The translations under genes were made by a program, and so were the position numbers. DNA of 14,687 nucleotides from Candidatus Yonathbacteria bacterium (GTDB taxonomy: Bacteria; Patescibacteriota; Minisyncoccia; Phycocordibacterales; UBA1550), in NCBI GenBank assembly GCA_003489395.1, contig DNMN01000039.1:1-14687 (forward strand), in the 5' to 3' direction. How positions within the stretch are numbered: the first letter of the stretch is position 1; each line of letters begins with the position of its first letter. Positions 1 through 5,477 of the stretch are shown here, piece after piece. Under the pieces are notes generated by a model. It made no database searches and had not been told where the DNA came from. It saw only the letters and a program-made list of their open reading frames with translations.

Positions 1-125
1 TCCATAAGATTTTGCTCAAACGCGGAAAGTTCAAACTTTTCTAGGAGTTCCTTCTTGTAAAGCTTGAGCCACGTGTTTTTGGGACAGAAAACATAATCAA
101 GAAATATGGTTTTTGAGATTATCAT
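1..125 (-). CDS. N-terminal fragment of a DUF2779-like (PD-(D/E)XK nuclease-type) protein
   Basis: A partial reading frame begins with ATG at 125 and runs off the window edge, giving 41 residues without a stop. The N-terminus reads MIISKTIFLDYVFCPKNTW and continues with a basic, Leu/Lys-rich helix. A short beta/helix start followed by Tyr-x-x-Cys-Pro-x-x-x-Trp (Cys14, Pro15, Trp19) is how DUF2779-family proteins and other Cas4/RecB-like nucleases commonly begin. In those families the early Cys can ligate an Fe-S cluster; that is family knowledge and is not shown here. The catalytic part lies outside the window, so the assignment rests on the N-terminal motif only. An extended -10 box (TGT TATAAT, 138-146) sits 12 bases before the ATG and supports this start. 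It is independent of the upstream 75-aa gene, whose terminator lies between them. Confidence 0.55.
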   Translation of the reverse strand, partial: MIISKTIFLDYVFCPKNTWLKLYKKELLEKFELSAFEQNLM

Positions 126-137
126 TTTGTAGGTCTT

Positions 138-146
138 ATTATAACA
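138..146 (-). promoter_or_regulatory. Extended -10 promoter of the DUF2779-like gene
   Basis: Read on the minus strand: TGT followed by a perfect TATAAT hexamer, ending 12 bases before the ATG at 125. A transcript starting about 7 bases downstream would have a leader of only about 5 bases. No SD site is present. The box overlaps the T-tract of the upstream gene's terminator. Confidence 0.55.
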
Positions 147-170
147 AAAAAACACCAGGTTAGGTGTTTT
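144..170 (-). terminator. Intrinsic terminator overlapping the stop of the 75-aa gene
   Basis: An 8-bp stem (149-156 with 163-170) and a 6-base loop are followed on the minus strand by a run of seven T (146-152). The last base pairs overlap the TAA stop at 169-171, so the terminator is built into the end of the gene. Confidence 0.65.
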
Positions 171-396
171 AGTCTGAATTGCGTGGAAGCCAATCCATTA
201 GTTTTTTTCTGTGCTGATCTAGTGACCAAAGGTCGCCATGAGTAAAGAGCGACGCGTGAGCGTCTCTAAACTTTTGTAGGAGCGCTCCAGTGACTCGAGG
301 CCACCCAGCAGGCATATTTTTGTTGTAGGATTCCAAGAATTCTGAAACTGGAATCAACACAGGCGCCTCCTTCATATTTTTCTTGTTTCCAATCAT
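169..396 (-). CDS. Small hypothetical protein, 75 aa
   Basis: I do not recognise a named family. The product is soluble, with no signal peptide or membrane segment. It has a basic N-terminus, a central Ser-Glu-Phe-Leu-Glu helix and a C-terminal half rich in His, Trp and Arg (for example HGDLWSLDQHRKKLMDWLP), which suggests a compact helical fold. Start: ATG at 396 is preferred because an extended -10 box ends 9 bases upstream; an internal ATG at 375 (residue 8) is the alternative, with only a weak purine-rich upstream sequence. The gene lies 32 bases after folD on the same strand, so it may also be transcribed by read-through. Its stop is embedded in a clear terminator, which supports it being a real gene. 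The tail of the protein looks conserved in style, but no function can be given. Confidence 0.6.
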   Translation of the reverse strand: MIGNKKNMKEAPVLIPVSEFLESYNKNMPAGWPRVTGALLQKFRDAHASLFTHGDLWSLDQHRKKLMDWLPRNSD

Positions 397-405
397 GTTC
401 TAATA

Positions 406-414
406 ATAATAACA
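406..414 (-). promoter_or_regulatory. Extended -10 promoter of the 75-aa gene
   Basis: On the minus strand TGT is followed by TATTAT, ending 9 bases before the ATG at 396. No SD site lies in between, so a nearly leaderless mRNA is implied. The surrounding TTA repeats make the exact register slightly ambiguous. Confidence 0.4.
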
Positions 415-428
415 CAAAAAATGAAGGA

Positions 429-1232
429 TTACAAGAGATTTCGTAATAGGCTAACAATAGTGATTGGACCGACTCCACCGGGGACTGGCGTCATAAAGGA
501 AGCTACTTTTTCGCACTCGGGGTCTATGTCGCCCACGAGTTTGCCAGCCTGTTCACTCGTGCCCGCGTCTATAAGTACAACTCCTTTTTTAATCATATTT
601 AGTTTAATGCCGTGCGGTACGCCCATCCCGGAAATAATAATGTCGGCATTTTTAAATAAAGAAAGTTTTTCTTCATCACTTGTTTTAATATCAACTACAT
701 CATGCGTAACTTTCATCCGCTTGAACATTAAATGTACCGGCTCCCCCACGAGTCTGCCATGACCTGCCACAACAATCTTTTTTCCTTTGAGTGAGCTGTT
801 GTGCGTCTCAAGTATTTCATGCACAGCCTGCGCTACTGGCGGAGTTTTGTTTATTTTTCCGTTTTCATAACTTTCTTTTGCGACCGTGCCTAGCACGTCA
901 ATGTCTTTGAGCGGTGGAATTGCGTCTAGCACCTGTTGTGTGTCTATCCCTTGCGTGAGGGGGAGCTGTACCACAATGCCGTCATAATCTTTCTCACCAA
1001 GCGCGCGGACTTCTTTTACTGCTTCGGCTGTGGTTTTTATGTTTGAATATTTTTTTACTTCCACAGAAATTCCAACTCGCTCCGCCACACGCGATTTCAT
1101 TTTTACAAATTGTTCTGTGGCTGTGTTCCCGCCAAATACCACAAAGCAAACTTTTTTCGGCGTAGAAAAAAGGAGCTCTGTTGCAAGCTTTTCTTCAAGA
1201 GTCTTTGCGATTTTGTTCCCATCAACAAGCAT
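429..1232 (-). CDS. folD: Bifunctional methylenetetrahydrofolate dehydrogenase / cyclohydrolase, divergent
   Basis: FolD interconverts 5,10-methylene-THF and 10-formyl-THF in the cytosol using NADP, supplying one-carbon units for purines and formyl-Met. The 267-aa length is slightly shorter than the usual 280-300. Visible landmarks are the catalytic lysine region (QFVKMKSR, Lys46 at the expected spacing), the VQLPL motif near residue 88, a NADP-binding GHGRLVGEP segment, the GKLVGDID segment and a C-terminal PVPGGVGPIT signature. Three signatures differ from textbook FolD: the conserved Tyr four residues before the lysine is Phe42; the KDVDGFH motif reads KDIDVLG; and the cofactor-loop GRSxxVG reads GHGRLVG. 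The start codon overlaps the cupin stop as TAATG, so translation is probably coupled and both share the promoter upstream of the cupin gene. Family assignment is firm; whether both activities remain is open. Confidence 0.92.
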   Translation of the reverse strand: MLVDGNKIAKTLEEKLATELLFSTPKKVCFVVFGGNTATEQFVKMKSRVAERVGISVEVKKYSNIKTTAEAVKEVRALGEKDYDGIVVQLPLTQGIDTQQVLDAIPPLKDIDVLGTVAKESYENGKINKTPPVAQAVHEILETHNSSLKGKKIVVAGHGRLVGEPVHLMFKRMKVTHDVVDIKTSDEEKLSLFKNADIIISGMGVPHGIKLNMIKKGVVLIDAGTSEQAGKLVGDIDPECEKVASFMTPVPGGVGPITIVSLLRNLL

Positions 1233-1618
1233 TATTCTGTCGTAACTCCGTCAAAGTGTTCCTCCCGTTCGTCAGCTTTGGTTTTATGCACAGTGCCGTC
1301 CTTGTGCTCAGCCGGCGAGTAAATACTATAAAGCTTTAAGTGTGTGCTGCCAGTGTTGATGACATTGTGTTTTGTGCCTTGTGGGATGACTACCGCAAAT
1401 CCGTCAGAGACATTGTGTTCCACTCCATCTAGAATTACTTTCCCTTCTCCTTCTTCAAAACGAAGAAATTGATCAAGGTGGTGCGTCTCCTCGCCAATTT
1501 CATCTCCCAGAGCGATGCTCATCAAAACAAGCTGGCTGTTTTTTGCAGTATAAAGTACGCGACGATAGTCTGTGTTCTCCAAAGTCGCTTTCTCAATATT
1601 TGAAATGTATCCTTTCAT
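1232..1618 (-). CDS. Cupin-domain protein, 128 aa
   Basis: A single-domain cupin (small beta-barrel) covers most of the protein. The first cupin motif is near residues 42-60 (GEETHHLDQF, with His46/His47 and Gln50 as likely metal ligands) and the second near 79-88 (PQGTKHNVIN, His84). The tail is rich in His, Lys and Asp. Cupins of this size bind a metal and may be isomerases, dioxygenases or sensors; the sequence does not reveal the substrate. It overlaps folD by one base (TAATG), so the two form an operon, but a functional link to folate metabolism is only suggested by that coupling. An extended -10 box ends exactly 6 bases before the ATG, supporting this start and a leaderless mRNA. Confidence 0.85.
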   Translation of the reverse strand: MKGYISNIEKATLENTDYRRVLYTAKNSQLVLMSIALGDEIGEETHHLDQFLRFEEGEGKVILDGVEHNVSDGFAVVIPQGTKHNVINTGSTHLKLYSIYSPAEHKDGTVHKTKADEREEHFDGVTTE

Positions 1619-1624
1619 AAGGAA

Positions 1625-1633
1625 ATTATATCA
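1625..1633 (-). promoter_or_regulatory. Extended -10 promoter of the cupin-folD operon
   Basis: On the minus strand TGA is followed by a perfect TATAAT with 6 bases (TTCCTT) before the ATG at 1618. Transcription would begin at or beside the A of the start codon. No SD site exists. Confidence 0.65.
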
Positions 1634-1649
1634 CATATAAATTTGCATG

Positions 1650-1681
1650 AAAAAAGACGGTCCTTTTTGGGGACCGTCTTT
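1650..1681 (-). terminator. Intrinsic terminator of the 102-aa gene
   Basis: An 11-bp perfect stem (1653-1663 with 1671-1681, core GACGGTCC/GGACCGTC), a 7-base loop and a minus-strand run of six T (1650-1655). It closes the 102-aa gene and insulates it from the cupin-folD promoter. Confidence 0.8.
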
Positions 1682-1705
1682 GGTTTTACTACGACCTCGC
1701 TCAGG

Positions 1706-2014
1706 TTAGGTGAGGTTTGCGGGAGCCTGCATCTTGTAGCCCATGCCGGTCAGGATCTGCACCGCTGCGACTTCGAACTCGGCTAGCGAGACGGAGAGCA
1801 CTGGACCGCCGGTGTTTTTGCGGAGGATCAGGGATTTAGCGATTGTGGCTGACTGCAAGCTGTCGACTTTCTGGCCTGTCGCCGTTTTTCCGTGATGGTG
1901 GTTCCACTTGTCTTCCGGGATATCCTGCGGTTTCATCGTGGCAGTAATGCCAGTGTCCAGCACGATTGGGACGATCTTGTTGGTTTGGTGGCTACCCTTT
2001 TTTTGGCTTTTCAT
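1706..2014 (-). CDS. Hypothetical protein, 102 aa, unusual codon use
   Basis: I do not recognise a family. The protein is basic at the N-terminus (KSQKKGSHQTNK), has a short His cluster (KWNHHHGKT, residues 36-44), no membrane segment, and a C-terminal half of alternating hydrophobic residues (PVLSVSLAEFEVAAVQIL). Its codons are strikingly C/G-ending: six of seven Ile codons are ATC and none ATA, whereas neighbours such as dinB use mostly ATT and ATA. It also has an SD-like GAGGG 9 bases before the ATG, while its neighbours have none. It is a self-contained unit with a terminator on each side (its own at 1650-1681, dinB's at 2070-2101). This combination may point to recent acquisition or to high expression. 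Confidence 0.7.
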   Translation of the reverse strand: MKSQKKGSHQTNKIVPIVLDTGITATMKPQDIPEDKWNHHHGKTATGQKVDSLQSATIAKSLILRKNTGGPVLSVSLAEFEVAAVQILTGMGYKMQAPANLT

Positions 2015-2023
2015 TTTTTAAAT

Positions 2024-2028
2024 CCCTC
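2024..2028 (-). promoter_or_regulatory. Shine-Dalgarno-like site of the 102-aa gene
   Basis: GAGGG on the minus strand, 9 bases before the ATG at 2014. A purine-rich SD site is exceptional in this window, and it supports the chosen start. I could not place a convincing -10 box for this gene. Confidence 0.45.
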
Positions 2029-2069
2029 GTAGTTATGGTTGAAAGAACATTCGCTTTTGCCCTCTCGGT

Positions 2070-2101
2070 AAAAAACGAAATCGGCCCGGATGGGTCGATT
2101 T
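2070..2101 (-). terminator. Intrinsic terminator of dinB
   Basis: A 10-bp stem with one G-T pair (2078-2087 with 2092-2101), a GGAT tetraloop on the plus strand, and a minus-strand run of six T (2070-2075) two bases beyond the stem. It lies about 50 bases after the dinB stop. Confidence 0.75.
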
Positions 2102-2152
2102 GCATATACTACACTACTATGGTTTTTATGTCAAATTTTGGGAAAAAGGGAG

Positions 2153-3397
2153 CTACAAAAACAGCAAATCGCGGTCAAGCTCGTCGGCATCAGTGCCGAG
2201 CTCTTTGTGGTCAAGTGCCTGCTTGGTTGAACCAAGGTAAACCACGCGTTTGCCAAGTTTGTTCTCCAAAAAATCAATCTGCTTGTGTATAAGGTCAAAT
2301 TTGTCGCCCTTTGCTGTGTCTCCAAACAAATCTGCTTGAGGCGCAAAATCGGCAGTGAGGGCGTCCAATGTTACGCCTGCAGTTCTGTACAAAATGCCTT
2401 TTGTATGAATTTTTTTAAACAACTCGCGCGCGACTGAAAGAGATATTTCTGGCGAGTTTGATGGCGATGGAAGAGTGGTTGAAGCCGATGCTATTTTGAA
2501 ATCATTTGTCTTTAGAAAAATAGAAATCTTTTTTGGAGTCAATTCGTAATGTCGCGCCTTTCTGCACGCATCCTCTATGTGTTTTGAAATCTGCGACCAC
2601 AGAAACGCTTTGTCATTTGTAGCAGGATGAAATGTTCGCGTTTTTTGAATGGAAGAATACGCGTTCTTTACTTCTGTGTTCACACCCATAACCAAAACGC
2701 TGTTTAGCTCCAGCCAAATTGCTTCATAAGGTTTTGATAGGCACTTTTTTACCCATAAGAGATCCTTCTCGCGAAAATCAAGCGCAGTTTTTGCGCCTCG
2801 GCGTATTAGGACATCTGCAGTTCTCGGTCCTATTCCCCACACTTTTCCGATAGGCACTTTGGCAAGAAAATCTCCCGCAGTGCTTGTGTCAATTATTGTC
2901 AGACCATTTGGCTTCACCCAGTTGGATGCAACTTTCGCGAGAACTTTTGTTGGCGCGAGACCAATGGACACCGAAAGTCCCAGCTCGTCCGCGATTTCCT
3001 TTTTAATTTTTTCAGCAATTTCTCTATAAGTTTTTTTTAGAGTTCTATCCAAACCAGTAACATCGGCAAAACATTCGTCAATGCTGTACTCCTCCACGCC
3101 ATACGCGTATCTGTTTACGATTTCAAACATCTTGCTGGAATACTCTACGTACGATTTGTAGTCGCCCGGAAGGACGACGACGTTTGGGAATTCTTTTTTA
3201 ATTTTAAATATCGGCATCCCACGCACAACGCCAAGCGCCTTTGCTTCATATGAAAGAGCTGAAACAATTCCTCTCTCCTCTCCTGTCACTACTGGCAAAC
3301 CCTTTAGCTTAGGATTTTTTGCGCATTCAACACCCACAAAAAACGCATCGCCGTCTATGTGCAAAATTACTTTATTTTTTGTGGCTACGGCGCTCAT
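2153..3397 (-). CDS. dinB: Y-family translesion DNA polymerase (DinB/UmuC type)
   Basis: This enzyme copies past damaged template bases and is loaded on the sliding clamp. The 414-aa product shows the palm metal ligands: HIDGD near residues 13-17 (Asp15) and YSIDE near 104-108 (Asp107, Glu108). It also has the SIGLAPTKVLAKVAS region (144-158), helix-hairpin-helix-like WGIGPRTADVL (187-197) and a C-terminal clamp-binding motif QADLF at 354-358, close to the consensus QLxLF. The text around GIVSALSYEAKALGV and the C-terminus recall UmuC as much as DinB, so the subfamily is uncertain. The frame is open back to 3454, but ATG at 3397 is preferred: a perfect extended -10 box lies 6 bases upstream, inside the longer version, and the conserved core begins soon after. 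The promoter overlaps the stop of the upstream VTT gene, so dinB can be transcribed separately. Confidence 0.92.
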   Translation of the reverse strand: MSAVATKNKVILHIDGDAFFVGVECAKNPKLKGLPVVTGEERGIVSALSYEAKALGVVRGMPIFKIKKEFPNVVVLPGDYKSYVEYSSKMFEIVNRYAYGVEEYSIDECFADVTGLDRTLKKTYREIAEKIKKEIADELGLSVSIGLAPTKVLAKVASNWVKPNGLTIIDTSTAGDFLAKVPIGKVWGIGPRTADVLIRRGAKTALDFREKDLLWVKKCLSKPYEAIWLELNSVLVMGVNTEVKNAYSSIQKTRTFHPATNDKAFLWSQISKHIEDACRKARHYELTPKKISIFLKTNDFKIASASTTLPSPSNSPEISLSVARELFKKIHTKGILYRTAGVTLDALTADFAPQADLFGDTAKGDKFDLIHKQIDFLENKLGKRVVYLGSTKQALDHKELGTDADELDRDLLFL

Positions 3398-3403
3398 TCG
3401 CCA

Positions 3404-3412
3404 ATTATACCA
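3404..3412 (-). promoter_or_regulatory. Extended -10 promoter of dinB
   Basis: On the minus strand TGG TATAAT is followed by TGGCGA and then the ATG at 3397, a 6-base gap. The box overlaps the TAA stop of the VTT-family gene (3405-3407). It decides the dinB start and implies a leaderless mRNA. Confidence 0.65.
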
Positions 3413-4043
3413 AATCCGAATGTGTCGTGCGGAACGCAACAATGATGACCACAAACAATATTCCTATGAGCCCAAAGAATTTCATAGTGTCGCCAAGCAA
3501 CACAGCCTCGCTCGCATATGTGGAAATAATAGCAAACGGCAACTCTGCTAGAAATGTAATAAATATGTATAGATTCAATGGGTAGCGAATGATGCCAAAT
3601 GCGTATCCCAGCTCGGCAGGCAAAGCAACACGCAAAAGCAGAGCGGTAGAAAAAGTCGTGTGTTTTTTAACCATACTGCTCCAATCATCAAGTTTTTCTT
3701 TAGACACAAAATATGAGACTGCCTTGTAGCCAAAGTAGCGTCCGATGAGATACGCAACGATGTCGCCAATGAGCCATCCAACGAGCAAAAAAATTATAGT
3801 AGGTATAGGCCCCCAAATTAATGTCGCGATTGGTACAAGTGGGATGTTTGTTAGCGGGCTGACAAGCGCGGCAAGAGCTGATGTTATAACAAAGACAAAA
3901 ATCGCGAGGATCTCATTTTCTACGGCGAGCGTATTTAGGTATCCCGCGATGGTATAAAAAGCGCTCTGAAGAACGCTTGAATACCAAAATAGAAATGCAA
4001 TTATTATTGCAACACAAAGGAAAATGATGAGACGCTTATTCAT
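3405..4043 (-). CDS. VTT/DedA-like integral membrane protein
   Basis: A 212-aa membrane protein with an N-terminal hydrophobic segment (residues about 4-22) and several more (about 45-62, 65-90, 130-150, 155-180, 185-205). The central part resembles the VTT domain (formerly SNARE-associated, TVP38/DedA): a re-entrant-like stretch with conserved prolines (SPLTNIPLVPIATLIWGP) followed by GWLIGDIVAYLIGRYFG, matching the family's Gly-x3-Gly and Tyr-x-x-Gly-Arg pattern. Family members act as lipid scramblases or flippases and in membrane homeostasis; the substrate here is unknown. It lies just before dinB with only 7 bases between the stop and the dinB start. An extended -10 box ends 7 bases before its ATG. 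Confidence 0.8.
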   Translation of the reverse strand: MNKRLIIFLCVAIIIAFLFWYSSVLQSAFYTIAGYLNTLAVENEILAIFVFVITSALAALVSPLTNIPLVPIATLIWGPIPTIIFLLVGWLIGDIVAYLIGRYFGYKAVSYFVSKEKLDDWSSMVKKHTTFSTALLLRVALPAELGYAFGIIRYPLNLYIFITFLAELPFAIISTYASEAVLLGDTMKFFGLIGILFVVIIVAFRTTHSDLV

Positions 4044-4050
4044 ATACTCA

Positions 4051-4059
4051 AGTATACCA
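4051..4059 (-). promoter_or_regulatory. Extended -10 promoter of the VTT-family gene
   Basis: On the minus strand TGG TATACT is followed by 7 bases (TGAGTAT) and the ATG at 4043. There is no SD site. Confidence 0.55.
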
Positions 4060-4086
4060 AATGTGTACAGCGGTTCACGCTCATTG

Positions 4087-4230
4087 CTGGGAGGCTTGGA
4101 CGCTTCGCTGTCTCACTCCTGGGAAACCCACGGTTTTCCCAATCCTTCCTCCACGGCGAATCAGCTGATTCGCGTCTTGGACGTAGACTAAATCTTCCCC
4201 GACCCCCTTCCCGTTCGATTCCAAGCCACG
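4087..4230. other. GC-richer non-coding segment carrying copies of the tRNA-Gln 3' end
   Basis: The gap between the VTT-family gene and dnaX (4044-4422) holds no plausible gene. It contains tRNA-Gln, its terminator and this segment, which is visibly richer in G+C than its flanks. Positions 4087-4100 repeat, in the same orientation, the last 14 bases of tRNA-Gln (4286-4299). Positions 4213-4227 are a 15-base inverted copy of its T-arm and acceptor bases (4292-4306). Between them are a perfect 18-base palindrome at 4156-4173 (GCGAATCAGCTGATTCGC) and an imperfect hairpin around 4120-4141. One minus-strand frame is open for about 50 codons but has no clear start or family. It could be an attachment-site scar, a degraded tRNA locus or a structured RNA. 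I cannot choose among these from sequence alone. Confidence 0.5.
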
Positions 4231-4234
4231 AAAG

Positions 4235-4283
4235 TTACAACTAAAAAAACACTCTTATGAGAAGAGTGTTTTTTTAGTTGTAA
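4235..4283 (-). terminator. Long hairpin terminator of tRNA-Gln
   Basis: A perfect 22-bp stem (4235-4256 with 4262-4283) with a 5-base loop. Seven T occur within each arm, and the stem starts 2 bases after the tRNA 3' end. It works on paper in both directions, but position and orientation fit the tRNA. Confidence 0.7.
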
Positions 4284-4285
4284 AA

Positions 4286-4356
4286 CTGGGAGGCTTGGAA
4301 TCGAACCAAGATTGACGGCTTCAAAGGCCGCTGTCCTACCATTAGACGATCTCCCA
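4286..4356 (-). tRNA. tRNA-Gln, anticodon UUG
   Basis: The 71-nt cloverleaf reads on the minus strand as follows: 7-bp acceptor, UC at positions 8-9, D-arm GTC/GAC with loop TAATGGTAG, anticodon stem GCGGC/GCCGT, loop CTTTGAA giving anticodon TTG, 4-base variable loop, T-arm CTTGG/CCAAG with loop TTCGATT. U1-A72, discriminator G73 and C9 are typical of tRNA-Gln. The 7-66 pair is an A-C mismatch. CCA is not encoded (TTTT follows G73), so a CCA-adding enzyme is needed. In bacteria without GlnRS this tRNA is charged through Glu-tRNA-Gln and GatCAB; the window does not show which route applies. Confidence 0.93.
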
Positions 4357-4422
4357 ATATTCTATTCAATTTTCTGCACATTCACTGACGCACAATACAC
4401 CAAAAAGTGTGATTCGGCAATA

Positions 4423-5457
4423 TTACTTTCCAGAAATTTTTAATAGGGTTAGCTCAAGCGCGAGCCCTGGCACGACTGCTACTCGTACGCTTTCGTACGC
4501 TTTCAAAACTTCTGCGAGTTCTTTTGACGTAAGAGTTTGAATTGCGTTTTTTGCGAGGTCTTCTATGAGCGCTACGTCTTCCACAGGAAAATTTTCCGAC
4601 ATTTCTTTTCGCGAATTCGCAACAAAACGAAACATCATCACTGCGCGCATTTTGCGAAGTAGCAAGTCTAGAAAAACCTTCTCTTCCACTCCTCTCTCTA
4701 CTGCACTTTGTAAAGCGGTTAATCCCGCTTCCACATCACGCGCAACAATCGCCTTTAGAAATGAGTTCACCAAACGGCTGTCCGGCGCGCCAGTAACCGC
4801 TTCCACTTCTTGCGCTGAAATCTTTTTATCAGAAGACGATGCAATCACTTTTTGTAAAATCCCAAGCGTATCCCGAAATGATCCGTCGCCAAGAAGCGCA
4901 ATGAGGTCGGCGGATGCGGGCTCTAACGAGTAACCTTCTTTTTTTGAAACAGTTTCAACAAGAGTTTTTAATGTCGGTTGTGAAGGTTTGTCAAAACGGA
5001 AACTCTGACAACGAGAAACAATAGTTTCAGGAATCTTTTCTTCATCTGTAGTGGCGAGAATAAATACCACATGTTTTGGAGGCTCCTCAAGCGTTTTCAA
5101 GAGCGCGGGAAACGCCTCACGCGACAGCATATGCGCTTCGTCTATTATGTACACCTTATATTTAGAGCGCATCGGTACTGTGTGCACCGCATCACGAAGC
5201 GCGCGAATGTCATCAATACCGCGATTGGAAGCCGCATCTATTTCATAAATGTCGTCATCATGCGCGCCTATAGCTCGCGCGAAAATACGCGCGATAGAAG
5301 TTTTGCCAGTACCGCGAGAGCCTGAAAAAAGGTATGCGTGCCCAATATTACCAGCTTTGATAGCCCCAAGAAGCGTTTTAATGACCTGCTCCTGCCCTAT
5401 TACCTCCTCAAAGGATTTTGGGCGATATTTTGTATAAAGTGCGAGGTTGGAGGACAT
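4423..5457 (-). CDS. dnaX: DNA polymerase III clamp-loader subunit (gamma-like, short)
   Basis: DnaX is the AAA+ motor subunit that opens the sliding clamp and loads it at primer-template junctions. The 344-aa product has Walker A GSRGTGKT at 46-53, Walker B VYIIDEAH at 102-109, sensor 1 LATTDE near 134-139 and the SRC arginine-finger motif at 148-150, followed by the helical lid and collar domains. Two parts are missing. The zinc-binding insertion with four Cys that normally lies between Walker A and EIDAAS is replaced by a short AIGAHDDDIY. The C-terminal tau domains that bind the helicase and polymerase are absent (E. coli tau is about 640 aa, gamma about 430). An extended -10 box ends 9 bases before the ATG. 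dus lies 20 bases upstream on the same strand without a terminator, so read-through from dus is likely too. Confidence 0.93.
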   Translation of the reverse strand: MSSNLALYTKYRPKSFEEVIGQEQVIKTLLGAIKAGNIGHAYLFSGSRGTGKTSIARIFARAIGAHDDDIYEIDAASNRGIDDIRALRDAVHTVPMRSKYKVYIIDEAHMLSREAFPALLKTLEEPPKHVVFILATTDEEKIPETIVSRCQSFRFDKPSQPTLKTLVETVSKKEGYSLEPASADLIALLGDGSFRDTLGILQKVIASSSDKKISAQEVEAVTGAPDSRLVNSFLKAIVARDVEAGLTALQSAVERGVEEKVFLDLLLRKMRAVMMFRFVANSRKEMSENFPVEDVALIEDLAKNAIQTLTSKELAEVLKAYESVRVAVVPGLALELTLLKISGK

Positions 5458-5466
5458 AGTAAGGAC

Positions 5467-5475
5467 AGTATACCA
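5467..5475 (-). promoter_or_regulatory. Extended -10 promoter of dnaX
   Basis: On the minus strand TGG TATACT lies in the 20-base gap between dus and dnaX, with 9 bases before the ATG at 5457. Predicted leader 2-3 bases; no SD site. Confidence 0.55.
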
Positions 5476-5477
5476 GA

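Noticed and set aside
3398..3454. A 19-residue N-terminal extension of dinB
   Set aside because: The extended -10 box lies inside it, it overlaps the end of the VTT-family gene, and Y-family polymerases begin shortly before the HIDGD motif.
4213..4227. A second tRNA gene on the plus strand, suggested by a canonical T-loop GTTCGATTCC
   Set aside because: The flanking bases do not form a T-stem, and no anticodon arm or acceptor stem can be drawn.
4100..4230. A minus-strand open frame of about 50 codons in the segment after tRNA-Gln
   Set aside because: No start codon with promoter or SD, no family resemblance, and GC-richer sequence gives open frames by chance.
4357..4364. TAGAAT just before tRNA-Gln as its promoter
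   Set aside because: It ends 2 bases before the mature 5' end, so transcription would start inside the tRNA.
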